Source of the DNA: Rossellomorea sp. y25 | GTDB lineage: Bacteria > Bacillota > Bacilli > Bacillales > Bacillaceae_B | DNA length: 64,000 nt | NCBI RefSeq assembly: GCF_038049935.1 | Contig: NZ_CP145886.1 | Location: 558,001 to 622,000, forward strand | Direction: 5' to 3' | Shown here: piece by piece, positions 25,784 through 34,543 of the stretch | How the letters are laid out: every line of letters starts with the position of its first letter | Numbering within the stretch: position 1 is the stretch's first letter | Program-made: the position numbers and the translations under genes | The notes under the pieces: generated by a model | What the model saw: only the letters and a program-made list of their open reading frames with translations | Databases searched by the model: none | Told to the model about the DNA's origin: nothing

Positions 25784-25810
25784 TCAATAATTAGAAATTC
25801 CATCCGATAC
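25784..25810 (+). promoter_or_regulatory. SigD-type promoter of motAB
   Basis: TCAA, 15 nt, TCCGATAC, close to TAAA-N15-GCCGATAT and 37 nt before the motA start. Confidence 0.6.
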
Positions 25811-25846
25811 TAGTAGTAGACTACGATGAGTAAGGTGGAGCGATCG

Positions 25847-26638
25847 ATGGATAAGACGTCTTTAATAGGAGTCATTTTAGGATTGATAGCGGTTGGAGTG
25901 GGGATGGTTTTCAAGGGAGTAAGCCCTGTTGCCTTATTGAACCCTGCAGCCATTTTGATTATTTTGCTTGGAACAGTGGCAGCAGTGACCATTGCCTTTC
26001 CAACCCATGAAATTAAAAAAGTACCTAAGCTATTCGGCATACTGTTTAAGGAACAAAAACTGCAGGACCCGAAACAAACGATTCAATTCTTCTCTCAATT
26101 AGCAGATCTTGCCCGAAAAGAAGGACTGCTTGCACTCGAGGCCAAAACACAGGAAGTCGAAGATCCTTTTTTGAGGGACGGACTTTCATTAGCGGTGGAT
26201 GGACAAAGTGCTGATTATATACGGGATGTGCTTCATGAAGAAATTGATGCCATGGAAGAGAGACACAGTGCCGGGGCGCTCATTTTTACACAAGCAGGGA
26301 CCTATGCACCGACACTCGGTGTGCTTGGAGCGGTGATTGGACTTATAGCGGCCCTCAGTCACATGGACAATACGGATGAACTTGGCTACGCGATTTCAGC
26401 GGCCTTCGTTGCAACACTCCTCGGTATCTTCACGGGTTACGTTCTTTGGCATCCATTTGCCAACAAGCTGAAGCGCAAGTCAAAGCTTGAAGTACAGATG
26501 AAAATGATGATGGTGGAAGGGATCCTGTCGATCATCGAGGGAGAATCGCCGCGGGTGATTGAACAGAAGCTGGCGTCCTATTTACCGGCAAGTGAACGAT
26601 TATTGTTATTAAAGGGGGATGAGGATGAGGCGGCGTAA
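25847..26638 (+). CDS. motA: Flagellar stator protein MotA
   Basis: 263 residues, four membrane helices and the cytoplasmic loop 'RKEGLLALEAKTQEVEDPFLRDGLSLAVDGQ'. The segment 'QAGTYAPTLGVLGAVIGLIAALSHMDNTDELGYAISAAFVATLLGIFTGYV' (motif) is characteristic of MotA. It forms the proton channel of the flagellar motor with MotB. ATG 25847 is chosen (AAGGTGGAG six nt upstream; matches B. subtilis MotA MDKTSLIG). It overlaps motB by 14 nt. Confidence 0.95.
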   Translation: MDKTSLIGVILGLIAVGVGMVFKGVSPVALLNPAAILIILLGTVAAVTIAFPTHEIKKVPKLFGILFKEQKLQDPKQTIQFFSQLADLARKEGLLALEAKTQEVEDPFLRDGLSLAVDGQSADYIRDVLHEEIDAMEERHSAGALIFTQAGTYAPTLGVLGAVIGLIAALSHMDNTDELGYAISAAFVATLLGIFTGYVLWHPFANKLKRKSKLEVQMKMMMVEGILSIIEGESPRVIEQKLASYLPASERLLLLKGDEDEAA

Positions 26639-27416
26639 GAAGAAACATGACGACGAGCATATGGACGAGTCCTGGCTGATTCCATACGCTGACTTACTCA
26701 CCCTGCTGCTGGCCCTGTTTATCGTGCTTTATGCGTCAAGCTCGGTGGACGCTCAAAAATTCAGGGAGCTTTCCCAGGTGTTCAGTGAAATCTTCACGGG
26801 AGGGACGGGAATGATGGAGTACCCCAGCCCCGTAGCACCTCAGCAGTCGAGCGATCAGGAAAGCAAACAGGCAGCATCTTCAGGGAATGAAGAGGAAAAA
26901 GAGAAGGAATTAAGCAAGGAAGAACTTGATAAGCAGGCTTTTCTAAAGGATCAGGAAGAGCTAAAGGAAATACAGGAAAAAATAAATCAGTACATCAAAA
27001 CGAATAATCTGGAAATTCAATTCGTCACGAAGCTTACCGATGAAGGCTTGCTTCTCACGATTCGGGACAATGTCTTATTCGACTCGGGATCAGCCATTGT
27101 CCAAGGCAATGACCTGAGCGTGGCCGGGGAATTATCTGCGCTGCTTGAAATGAATCCTCCACGGAACATTATTATTAGCGGCCATACGGATAACGTGCCC
27201 ATCAGTAATGCGGAATACGATTCAAACTGGGAGCTAAGCGTCATGCGGGCAGTTAATTTCATGAAAATCATTTTGGACAATCCAAAGCTTGATCCCCAGT
27301 GGTTCAGTGCAAAAGGATTCGGAGAATTTGAACCGATTGCCGACAACACTACATCAGAAGGCCGGGGCCAAAATCGCCGGGTGGAAGTGTTGATTCTGCC
27401 CAGGGTATCAGATTAA
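26625..27416 (+). CDS. motB: Flagellar stator protein MotB
   Basis: 263 residues. A basic N-terminus, one membrane helix with the proton-carrying Asp in 'WLIPYADLLTLLLALFIVLYA', a Glu/Ser-rich linker, and an OmpA/MotB peptidoglycan-binding domain (IISGHTDNVPISN... GFGEFEPIADN... NRRVEVLILP). ATG 26625 has AAAGGGGG six nt upstream; ATG 26619 is too close to it. The Asp in PYAD indicates proton coupling of the MotB type; sodium-type MotS cannot be fully excluded. Confidence 0.95.
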   Translation: MRRRKKKHDDEHMDESWLIPYADLLTLLLALFIVLYASSSVDAQKFRELSQVFSEIFTGGTGMMEYPSPVAPQQSSDQESKQAASSGNEEEKEKELSKEELDKQAFLKDQEELKEIQEKINQYIKTNNLEIQFVTKLTDEGLLLTIRDNVLFDSGSAIVQGNDLSVAGELSALLEMNPPRNIIISGHTDNVPISNAEYDSNWELSVMRAVNFMKIILDNPKLDPQWFSAKGFGEFEPIADNTTSEGRGQNRRVEVLILPRVSD

Positions 27417-27423
27417 GAAATAG

Positions 27424-27455
27424 GATCTGCAGTCAGAAGTTGGCTGCAGATTTTT
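27424..27455 (+). terminator. Terminator of motAB
   Basis: ATCTGCAG/CTGCAGAT with an 11-nt loop and TTTTTT. Confidence 0.85.
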
Positions 27456-27735
27456 TGTTGGTCAGAAATTGCCGTATTTCCGGGGAAATGAACGGGTTTT
27501 GTCGAAAGGACCTTGGTTTTAACCAACTAAATCATCCTCATCCTTCCTCATTTTTAAACAATATGTTTCACACCACCAAATTTAGGGAAAAGTTTGAAAA
27601 ACCATTTAGAAGTAGTGGCTAATTTTTCAGGAACAGGGGTCTCTATATGCGGAGGAAGGGCATTATACATACTTTTCCACCATCATTTACGCCTTCCCCA
27701 ACCAACAATTCCAAACCTTAGCCACTGCCTCTACT
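27456..27735. other. Leader or intergenic region before the AgcS gene
   Basis: About 280 bases with no convincing gene; a 60-codon frame at 27440 lacks a ribosome site. A split inverted repeat GTGGCTAA (27614-27621) / TTAGCCAC (27719-27726) could close a leader structure, but I cannot match it to a known riboswitch. Confidence 0.35.
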
Positions 27736-27751
27736 AAAAGGAGGAGCACGA

Positions 27752-29143
27752 TTGGATACGTTTTTTGACATCATAGGTAAAGTTTCGGCATGGTTATGGG
27801 GGCCCCCATTAATCATTGTCCTGGGTGCAACGGGTTTGTACCTGACATTCTTATTGAAATTCATACAATTTCGCTATCCTCTCTACATCTTTAAACAAAC
27901 GATAGGGAGCGTTTTTAAGAAGCCGAAAGGCGAAGGAACGGTGACGCCGTTGCAGGCCTTGACATCGGCTCTATCGTCCACCATCGGGGCGGCGAATATT
28001 GTCGGTGTACCGGCAGCGATCATGTTTGGTGGGCCGGGAGCTGTTTTCTGGATGTGGGTGATTGCCTTAATTGGAATGGCTCTTAAGTTTTCCGAGAGTG
28101 TACTTGCGGTCCGCTATCGTGAGAAGAATGAAAAGGGGGAATATGTTGGCGGTCCCATGTACTACATGACGAAAGGATTAAACATGAGATGGCTCGGTGT
28201 ATGGTTTGCCTTTGCCCTTATGATCGAGCTGATTCCAAGTGTGATGGTGCAAGGGAATGCTGTGGCATCAACGGTAGAAGAAACATTTAATGTAGATGGA
28301 CTTATCACGGGCATTGTTGTGGCCCTCATCGTTGTATTAATCGTATTTGGTGGAATAAAGCGTATTGGTAAAGTAACGGAAATATTTGTCCCATTCATGG
28401 CTCTGATCTATGTAGGAAGCGCTTTGGTCATTCTATTTATGAACATTGGTGCAGTGCCCGAATTCTTCAGTCTGATTCTGTCAAACGCTTTCCAACCCAT
28501 GTCCGCAATGGGTGGGTTCGCCGGGGTAGCAGTGGCTGAAACGATCCGTTGGGGATTTGCCCGTGGATTATACTCAAATGAGGCAGGACTTGGAACTGCG
28601 CCGATTGCCCACGCTGCGGCACAAACCGATCATCCCGTCAGGCAGGGGCTTTGGGCTATCGTTGGGATCGTGATTGATACGATCATTGTCTGTACGGCAA
28701 CGGCCTTCGTAGTGTTATCATCAGGGGTGTGGACAGCAGAGAATGCATTGGATGACCCGTCAGCCCTTACGACAGAAGCATTCACAAGTTATTTCGGGGA
28801 ATTTGGTGGAATCCTCGTTACGATTTCATTGATTTTCTTCGTACTATCGACGATTATCGTCATCGTCTTTTACGGAGCAAAGCAAGCGGAATTCCTATTT
28901 GGCTGGAAGGCAGCACAAGGAATCAAGGTTGTATATACGGTTGCGATCGTGCTTGGTTCAGTTGGTGCAGCAAAAGTCATTTGGCAATTCCTTGACTTAG
29001 CCCTTGCAGCGATCTTAATTCCGAATATCATTGCGGTTCTTCTTTTAAGTAAAGAAGTTAAGAGGCTTACACATGAGTTCTTTACGTCGGATGAGTATTA
29101 CATGAAAGACACCGGCAAGGTAAAAGAAAAGAAAATATCATAG
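27752..29143 (+). CDS. Sodium:alanine symporter family transporter (AgcS/AlsT)
   Basis: 463 residues, about eleven membrane helices. Family motifs: 'LTSALSSTIGAANIVGVPAAIMFGGPGAVFWMW', 'GGPMYYMTKGL', and 'GFARGLYSNEAGLGTAPIAHAAAQTDHPVRQGLW' (quoted in parts). It imports alanine, glycine or glutamine with sodium; the exact substrate is not readable. TTG 27752 has AAAGGAGG eight nt upstream. A strong terminator follows. Confidence 0.92.
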   Translation: MDTFFDIIGKVSAWLWGPPLIIVLGATGLYLTFLLKFIQFRYPLYIFKQTIGSVFKKPKGEGTVTPLQALTSALSSTIGAANIVGVPAAIMFGGPGAVFWMWVIALIGMALKFSESVLAVRYREKNEKGEYVGGPMYYMTKGLNMRWLGVWFAFALMIELIPSVMVQGNAVASTVEETFNVDGLITGIVVALIVVLIVFGGIKRIGKVTEIFVPFMALIYVGSALVILFMNIGAVPEFFSLILSNAFQPMSAMGGFAGVAVAETIRWGFARGLYSNEAGLGTAPIAHAAAQTDHPVRQGLWAIVGIVIDTIIVCTATAFVVLSSGVWTAENALDDPSALTTEAFTSYFGEFGGILVTISLIFFVLSTIIVIVFYGAKQAEFLFGWKAAQGIKVVYTVAIVLGSVGAAKVIWQFLDLALAAILIPNIIAVLLLSKEVKRLTHEFFTSDEYYMKDTGKVKEKKIS

Positions 29144-29148
29144 TCCAA

Positions 29149-29190
29149 AAGACTTGTTTTTCCGAGTGGGGAAGCAAGTCTTTTTTTTAT
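29149..29190 (+). terminator. Terminator of the AgcS gene
   Basis: AAGACTTG/CAAGTCTT with inner TTCC/GGGGAA pairing, then TTTTTTT. Confidence 0.85.
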
Positions 29191-29252
29191 GGAATTCTGG
29201 CTGCCCTGCGCATTGCGACCTACTTCTGGTTCGTGGATGATTATGGAATTAG

Positions 29253-29267
29253 TGATAATCATTTTCA
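29253..29267 (+). promoter_or_regulatory. Fur box 1
   Basis: TGATAATCATTTTCA, 13 of 15 bases of the 7-1-7 Fur consensus TGATAATnATTATCA, upstream of the -35 box at 29276. Confidence 0.8.
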
Positions 29268-29275
29268 ATTAGGTG

Positions 29276-29305
29276 TTGACACCTTTTGAAAATGCAGTAT
29301 ATGAT
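29276..29305 (+). promoter_or_regulatory. SigA promoter of the ferri-siderophore operon
   Basis: TTGACA (29276-29281) and TATGAT (29300-29305) with an 18-nt spacer, bracketed by two Fur boxes. Confidence 0.75.
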
Positions 29306-29319
29306 AGTCATGTGCTAAA

Positions 29320-29334
29320 TGATAATGATTTTCA
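29320..29334 (+). promoter_or_regulatory. Fur box 2
   Basis: TGATAATGATTTTCA, near-perfect 7-1-7 Fur site just downstream of the -10 box, where bound Fur would block transcription in iron-replete cells. Confidence 0.85.
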
Positions 29335-29380
29335 ATATCAATGAAATTTAGTAAAATCAATGAAAGTTTTGGGGATAGTC

Positions 29381-30331
29381 ATGAAACAACGTTACCTTTT
29401 TATTGCGCTCATCTTGCTGTCACTCCTGTCTTTATTTGTAGGAGTGAGCCATATTACACCGATGGATTTACTTCAATTTCAATCCGAAGAGACACAGATT
29501 TTTCTCATCAGTCGATTCCCCCGATTATTGGCGATCTTACTTGCCGGTGCGGGAATGAGCATTGCAGGGTTGATCATGCAAAGCTTGAGTCGAAACAAGT
29601 TCGTATCCCCTACGACGGTGGGGACGATTGATGCTGCCCGGCTGGGGATCCTTGTATCGATGATTGTGTTTGTAAACGCCTCTTTACTTGAGAAGATGAT
29701 TGTTGCTTTTGCATTTGCGTTAGCCGGCACATTGCTTTTTATGCAAATACTCGATCGGATCAAGTTCAAGGATGCAGTCTTTATCCCCCTCGTCGGGTTG
29801 ATGCTTGGGAATGTGTTGTCTTCGGTGACAACGTTTTTTGCCTACAAGGCAAATGTGATTCAAAATATGGCGGCATGGCTGCAGGGTGATTTCTCATTGA
29901 TCATGAAAGGCCGATATGAACTTTTGTACATAAGCATTCCCATTATGATCATTGCCTATCTTTATGCGAATCGGTTTACTGTCGCCGGGATGGGGGAGGA
30001 CTTCTCCAAGAACCTTGGTGTTTCTTATCGCAGAATAGTGAATACTGGTCTCGTTCTGGTGGCCCTCATTACGGTGACAGTCGTATTGACTGTCGGGATG
30101 ATCCCATTTCTGGGTTTGATCATACCCAATATCGTTTCCATCTTTAAAGGAGATCACTTACAGAAGACATTGCCTCATACGGCCTTACTTGGAGCGATCT
30201 TCCTTCTTGTCTGTGATATTTTAGGCCGGATTATCATCTACCCGTACGAAATTTCGATTAGTTTAATGGTTGGGGTCATCGGCAGTGCCATCTTCCTATA
30301 CTTGCTGGTAAGGAGGAAGGCATATGCGTAA
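29381..30331 (+). CDS. yclN: Ferri-siderophore ABC permease, YclN-like
   Basis: 316 residues, FecCD/BtuC fold with about nine helices. 'AGMSIAGLIMQSLSRNKFVSPTTVGTIDAARLG' and 'FLGLIIPNIVSIFKGDHLQ' closely follow B. subtilis YclN (FpbN), half of the petrobactin/catecholate import channel. ATG 29381 (GGGGA six nt upstream) matches the YclN N-terminus MKxRYLF; the in-frame ATG 29360 is less likely. First gene of the Fur-controlled yclNOPQ-type operon. Confidence 0.92.
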   Translation: MKQRYLFIALILLSLLSLFVGVSHITPMDLLQFQSEETQIFLISRFPRLLAILLAGAGMSIAGLIMQSLSRNKFVSPTTVGTIDAARLGILVSMIVFVNASLLEKMIVAFAFALAGTLLFMQILDRIKFKDAVFIPLVGLMLGNVLSSVTTFFAYKANVIQNMAAWLQGDFSLIMKGRYELLYISIPIMIIAYLYANRFTVAGMGEDFSKNLGVSYRRIVNTGLVLVALITVTVVLTVGMIPFLGLIIPNIVSIFKGDHLQKTLPHTALLGAIFLLVCDILGRIIIYPYEISISLMVGVIGSAIFLYLLVRRKAYA

Positions 30332-31274
30332 TCGGTGGAAAATGCTTATTTTATTATTTGTAGCCCTGTTATTTTGCGGGATTTATTTATTCTACGAGCT
30401 AAATGGAAGCTATGATTATGCACTGCCTCGACGGGGGATGAAGGTGCTTGCTATGGTCATTACGGGAATCGCAATCGCCTATTCAACGGTCGTATTTCAA
30501 ACGATCACACATAATAGGATCTTAACACCGAGTATTATGGGGCTTGATTCTCTTTATCTCCTTCTTCAAACGGTGATCATTTTCTTCCTGGGATCGGATC
30601 ACATGCTTGTCATCAACAAGAATATAAACTTCTTACTATCGGTTGCAGCCATGATTGTATTTGCTCTTATCCTGTATCAATTATTATTCCGTCATAGTAA
30701 TCAACCCATCTACTATTTATTGTTGATCGGAATCATCGTTGGTACATTCTTTGGAAGCATCACCACATTCCTGCAAGTGTTGATTGACCCCAATGAGTTT
30801 TTAATGGTTCAGGATAAGATGTTTGCGAGTTTCAATAACATGAATGCGGATCTGGTTTGGCTTGCCCTTATCGTGGTAACCATCGTGATGATGATTGGCT
30901 GGAGGAAGATCCATTACCTGGATGTCATGTCATTGGGAAGGGAGATGTCCATTAATCTTGGTGTGCCTTATGATCGAATGGTGCGTCGTATGCTGGTGAT
31001 TGCGTCTGTACTCATTGCTGTTTCAACCGCCCTGGTCGGGCCGATTACCTTTTTCGGATTAATCGTCGCAAACTTAGCTTATCAATTCTTCCGGACCTAC
31101 AAACACAGCATGTTCATTACCGGCGCGGGCTTGATGAGTATCATTGCCCTCGTTGGCGGACAGTGGGTGGTAGAACGGATCTTCACGTTTTCCACGACCC
31201 TAAGTGTGATTGTAAACTTCATCGGAGGAATGTACTTTATATATCTTTTGTTAAAGGAGAGTAAAGCCAAATGA
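30324..31274 (+). CDS. yclO: Ferri-siderophore ABC permease, YclO-like
   Basis: 316 residues, FecCD family, overlapping the previous gene by 8 nt. 'TITHNRILTPSIMGLDSLYLLLQT' and 'FFGLIVANLAYQFFRTYKHS' mark the YclO partner subunit. AGGAGG precedes ATG 30324. It pairs with the YclN-like permease in the membrane. Confidence 0.92.
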   Translation: MRNRWKMLILLFVALLFCGIYLFYELNGSYDYALPRRGMKVLAMVITGIAIAYSTVVFQTITHNRILTPSIMGLDSLYLLLQTVIIFFLGSDHMLVINKNINFLLSVAAMIVFALILYQLLFRHSNQPIYYLLLIGIIVGTFFGSITTFLQVLIDPNEFLMVQDKMFASFNNMNADLVWLALIVVTIVMMIGWRKIHYLDVMSLGREMSINLGVPYDRMVRRMLVIASVLIAVSTALVGPITFFGLIVANLAYQFFRTYKHSMFITGAGLMSIIALVGGQWVVERIFTFSTTLSVIVNFIGGMYFIYLLLKESKAK

Positions 31275-32032
31275 TACACATTCGAGGGCTATCCAAGTCG
31301 TACGGGAAAAAGCTGGTGGTTGAAGACGTGACTGTCACGATTCAGCCTGGTCAAATTACTTCGTTTATTGGACCGAATGGTGCCGGGAAGTCGACCCTTT
31401 TATCAATGGTAAGCCGTCTGCTCGACTCAGATAGTGGTGAAATCATACTGGATCAAGCTGATCTCAAGAAAATGAAATCAGATGATCTTGCCAAAAGAGT
31501 CGCGATCCTAAAGCAATCGAACTTCCTTAACGTCCGTTTGACGGTGAGAGAACTGGTATCGTTTGGACGATTTCCTTATTCGAAAGGCCGATTAAAGGAA
31601 GAAGATGAAAAGGCAGTTAATCAGGCACTTGACTATATGAATCTGGGGGAGTTAGAGGGGAACTACTTAGATGAATTATCCGGGGGGCAAAGGCAGCGTG
31701 CTTTCATTGCCATGGTCATCGCCCAGGATACAGATTATATTCTCCTGGATGAGCCCCTGAATAACCTGGACATGAAACACTCCGTCCAGATCATGAAAAT
31801 TCTGCGCAGATTAGTGGATGATCTGGGGAAGACGGTCGTCATTGTCCTGCATGACATCAATTTTGCCTCGGTGTATTCAGACAGAATCGTTGCAATGAAA
31901 AATGGCAGGGTCATAAATGAAGGTTCAACAGATACCATCATTCAAACCCAAGCGTTAAAGGAAATCTATGATATGGACATTCCTGTACAACAGATGAACG
32001 AAAATCGGATTTGTGTTTATTTTAATTCATAA
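31271..32032 (+). CDS. yclP: Ferri-siderophore ABC ATPase, YclP-like
   Basis: 253 residues. Walker A GPNGAGKST (about 33-41), signature LSGGQRQRAFIAM, Walker B ILLDEPLNNLD and the switch His in VLHDINF. FepC-type importer ATPase that drives siderophore uptake. ATG 31271 overlaps the permease stop by 4 nt. Confidence 0.95.
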   Translation: MIHIRGLSKSYGKKLVVEDVTVTIQPGQITSFIGPNGAGKSTLLSMVSRLLDSDSGEIILDQADLKKMKSDDLAKRVAILKQSNFLNVRLTVRELVSFGRFPYSKGRLKEEDEKAVNQALDYMNLGELEGNYLDELSGGQRQRAFIAMVIAQDTDYILLDEPLNNLDMKHSVQIMKILRRLVDDLGKTVVIVLHDINFASVYSDRIVAMKNGRVINEGSTDTIIQTQALKEIYDMDIPVQQMNENRICVYFNS

Positions 32033-32050
32033 AAAAGAGGAGAAAAGATA

Positions 32051-33001
32051 ATGAAAAAATGGTCATTAATAACACTATTACTTACAGTTTTACTAGTATT
32101 GGCAGCGTGCGGTTCAAAGGAAGAATCAACGACAGAATCGGAGAGTTCCGGTGGAAACGAAGAACTGAAAGAAATCACAGTCAAGCATGAACTTGGCGAA
32201 ACGAAGGTTAAGCAAAATCCTGAAAAGGTCGTCGTGTTTGATTTCGGTGTCCTTGATACGTTAGATGAGCTTGGAGTGGAAGTAGCGGGAGTACCGCAAG
32301 CAACCATTCCTCCATACCTTGAGAAATACAGCGGTTCTGACTACACGAACGTAGGAAGTTTGAAAGAAGCAGACTTTGAAGCGATCAGCTCCATGAAACC
32401 GGATGTGATTTTCATCTCTGCCCGCCAATCGGAAATGTATGAAGAATTCGCGAAAATCGCTCCCACCGTGTATGTTCAGACGGATTACACAAATTACATG
32501 GAATCATTCACAAGCAACATGAAAACCATTGCAGAAATCTTTAATAAAGAAGATGAAATGAAGAAGGAATTAGAGGATGTTCAAGCGGGTGTCGACGGTA
32601 TTAAAGAGAAGACTGGAAGCCTTGATAGCAAAGCGTTGATCTTGATGGGGAATGAAGGGGAAGTCAGTGCATACGGTCCTGGCTCCCGTTTCGGAATTCT
32701 CCATGATGTATTCGGATTCAAGCCTTCTGATGAAAACATAGAGGAATCCACTCATGGTCAAAATGTGACGTTTGAATATGTATTGGAACAAAATCCCGAT
32801 GTTCTGTTTGTGATCGACCGTGATGCTGCCTTTGATCCAAACGCAAGCGTCAAAGATTCAATTGAAAACGAACTTGTACAAAAAACGAACGCCTACAAAA
32901 ATGAAAAAATCGTCTATCTGAATGGGGGCCCATGGTACCTTTCAGGAGGCGGACTTCAATCGATGAAACAAATGGTTGAAGATGCGAAGGCAGGTTTATA
33001 A
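32051..33001 (+). CDS. yclQ: Ferri-siderophore binding lipoprotein, YclQ-like
   Basis: 316 residues. Lipoprotein signal peptide with lipobox LAAC, Ser/Glu-rich linker, then a periplasmic-type binding fold (PBP III: 'VVVFDFGVLDTLDELGVEVAGVP', 'LKEADFEAISSMKPDVIFISARQ', 'NGGPWYLSGGG'). B. subtilis YclQ binds petrobactin and its catecholate precursors. AAGAGGAG precedes ATG 32051. Last transporter subunit of the operon. Confidence 0.93.
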   Translation: MKKWSLITLLLTVLLVLAACGSKEESTTESESSGGNEELKEITVKHELGETKVKQNPEKVVVFDFGVLDTLDELGVEVAGVPQATIPPYLEKYSGSDYTNVGSLKEADFEAISSMKPDVIFISARQSEMYEEFAKIAPTVYVQTDYTNYMESFTSNMKTIAEIFNKEDEMKKELEDVQAGVDGIKEKTGSLDSKALILMGNEGEVSAYGPGSRFGILHDVFGFKPSDENIEESTHGQNVTFEYVLEQNPDVLFVIDRDAAFDPNASVKDSIENELVQKTNAYKNEKIVYLNGGPWYLSGGGLQSMKQMVEDAKAGL

Positions 33002-33002
33002 T

Positions 33003-33311
33003 ATGTTTTATCAAATAAAGAGACTGGTAGTGAAAGAGGGAACCTCATCAAAAGTGGTTGAAAGGTTTTCCGGTGAGGGATTAATTGAAAAACAGCCAGG
33101 GTTTATCGACTTAAAAGTCCTCGTCAAAAAAGTACGCCGCGGCGACGAAGAAGTGATTGTCATGATTCAATGGGAATCGGAAGCGGATTGGAAAAATTGG
33201 GAGAAGAGCCCTGAGCATATTGCAGGTCATAAAGCGAGTGCCGGCAAGCCTAAACCCGACCATATTCTTGAATCGAGTCAACATGTGTATGAGGTAAAGG
33301 CAAGTAAATAG
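33003..33311 (+). CDS. hmoA: Heme-degrading monooxygenase, HmoA/ABM-like
   Basis: 102 residues with the antibiotic-biosynthesis-monooxygenase fold: 'FYQIKRLVVKEGTSSKVVERFSGEGLIEKQPGFI' and 'VMIQWESEADWKNWEKSPEHIAGHKASAGKPKPDHIL' (quoted for motifs), as in B. subtilis HmoA. It cleaves heme to release iron. It starts one base after the binding-protein stop, so it is cotranscribed with the siderophore importer and should be Fur-regulated. The AAGGCAGG ribosome site is moderate. Symbol given by resemblance. Confidence 0.8.
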   Translation: MFYQIKRLVVKEGTSSKVVERFSGEGLIEKQPGFIDLKVLVKKVRRGDEEVIVMIQWESEADWKNWEKSPEHIAGHKASAGKPKPDHILESSQHVYEVKASK

Positions 33312-33318
33312 GGAAAAG

Positions 33319-33351
33319 AAGTGTCCTGAGGTATATCGGGACGCTTTTTCT
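33319..33351 (+). terminator. Terminator of the siderophore operon
   Basis: GTGTCC...GGGACGC hairpin followed by TTTTTCTTTT. Confidence 0.7.
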
Positions 33352-33432
33352 TTTATTTTCCTTCTTGTCTAAATTTAAACAAAAGTTTAAAATATTAACA
33401 AAAGTTATTTTTCTTTATAGGGGTGGGAGCTT

Positions 33433-34527
33433 GTGAACGAAAAAGAAAAGCTTTTGTTGACGTATATTGAGGAAAATCCATTTATGACTCAACAGGAATT
33501 GTCCGAGCGAAGTGGGATGTCACGCTCAGCGGTTGCAGGGTATATTTCGAATCTGGTGAAGCAGGGGAAAATCATGGGGCGTGCGTATGTTCTTCCGAAG
33601 AAAAACGGGATCACGTGCATCGGAGGAGCGAATATCGACCGGAAGCTTCAGTTGGACGGTACGTTTATTCCTGAAACCTCAAACCCTGCGAGAACAGAGC
33701 AATCCAGTGGCGGCGTAGCACGCAATATTGCCGAAAACTTAGGCCGGCTGGGAAAACAGGCCAATTTGATAACGGTTGTAGGCGAAGATACGGAAGGAAG
33801 CTGGCTTTTATCTCAAACGAAGTCGTATGCCGATGTATCCGCATCCCAGCGGCTTCTAAATGAAAGCACCGGGGCTTACTCCGCCATATTGGACGAAAAA
33901 GGGGAAATGCTGTTTGCCTTGGCTGATATGAACATTTATGAAAGCGTTGACATTGGTTTTATTGATAAGAGATGGGGATTGATTTCTTCATCTGAAATGG
34001 TGCTGCTCGACACCAATTTTCCAGAGGATGTACTGAAGTACATCATCCGCAGGTGCCAAACGGAGGGAGTGCCCCTTACGATCATCCCGGTTTCTGAACC
34101 GAAAGTGTTGAAGCTTCCTACATCATTGGAAGGGGTTTCCTGGTTCATATGCAACAAAGGGGAAGCGGAAACGTATGTAGGAATGACGATTGAGACAGAG
34201 GGCGACTATTTTAGAGCGGCCAAAGCCATCACACAAAGAGGGGCGGAAAGGGTCGTGATTACACGGGGAGATCAGGGATTGGTCTATTACACTACTTATA
34301 AAGAAGCGAGAGCCGTGTTACCTCCCAAAGTTGAAGTCGCTGATGTAACAGGTGCTGGAGATGCCCTTGTTGCGGGAATATTATTTGGCTATTTAAAAGG
34401 ATCCGATACAGAAGGAGCTTGCCGGATCGGAGTGATCTGCTCGTCCATTACACTGCAATCCAAATTTACGGTGGCACCTACGCTGAACAAGTCCAAGCTT
34501 CAACAAGAGTTTAGTCATTACTATTGA
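33433..34527 (+). CDS. psuK: Pseudouridine kinase with N-terminal winged helix
   Basis: 364 residues. Residues 1-58 are a MarR/LexA-like helix-turn-helix (FMTQQELSERSGMSRSAVAGYISNLVKQGKI); residues 65-360 are a PfkB kinase with 'GGANIDRKLQ', 'SGGVARNIAENLGRLG' and the catalytic 'DVTGAGDALVAG'. It phosphorylates pseudouridine to pseudouridine 5'-phosphate for the downstream glycosidase. The fused DNA-binding domain is shared with some YeiI/PsuK relatives and suggests self-regulation. GTG 33433 follows AGGGGTGGGAG. Confidence 0.9.
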   Translation: MNEKEKLLLTYIEENPFMTQQELSERSGMSRSAVAGYISNLVKQGKIMGRAYVLPKKNGITCIGGANIDRKLQLDGTFIPETSNPARTEQSSGGVARNIAENLGRLGKQANLITVVGEDTEGSWLLSQTKSYADVSASQRLLNESTGAYSAILDEKGEMLFALADMNIYESVDIGFIDKRWGLISSSEMVLLDTNFPEDVLKYIIRRCQTEGVPLTIIPVSEPKVLKLPTSLEGVSWFICNKGEAETYVGMTIETEGDYFRAAKAITQRGAERVVITRGDQGLVYYTTYKEARAVLPPKVEVADVTGAGDALVAGILFGYLKGSDTEGACRIGVICSSITLQSKFTVAPTLNKSKLQQEFSHYY

Positions 34528-34543
34528 TTAGGGGGAAATGTAC

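Noticed and set aside
27440..27622. 60-codon frame after motB
   Set aside because: Overlaps the motAB terminator and lacks a ribosome site or recognisable composition.
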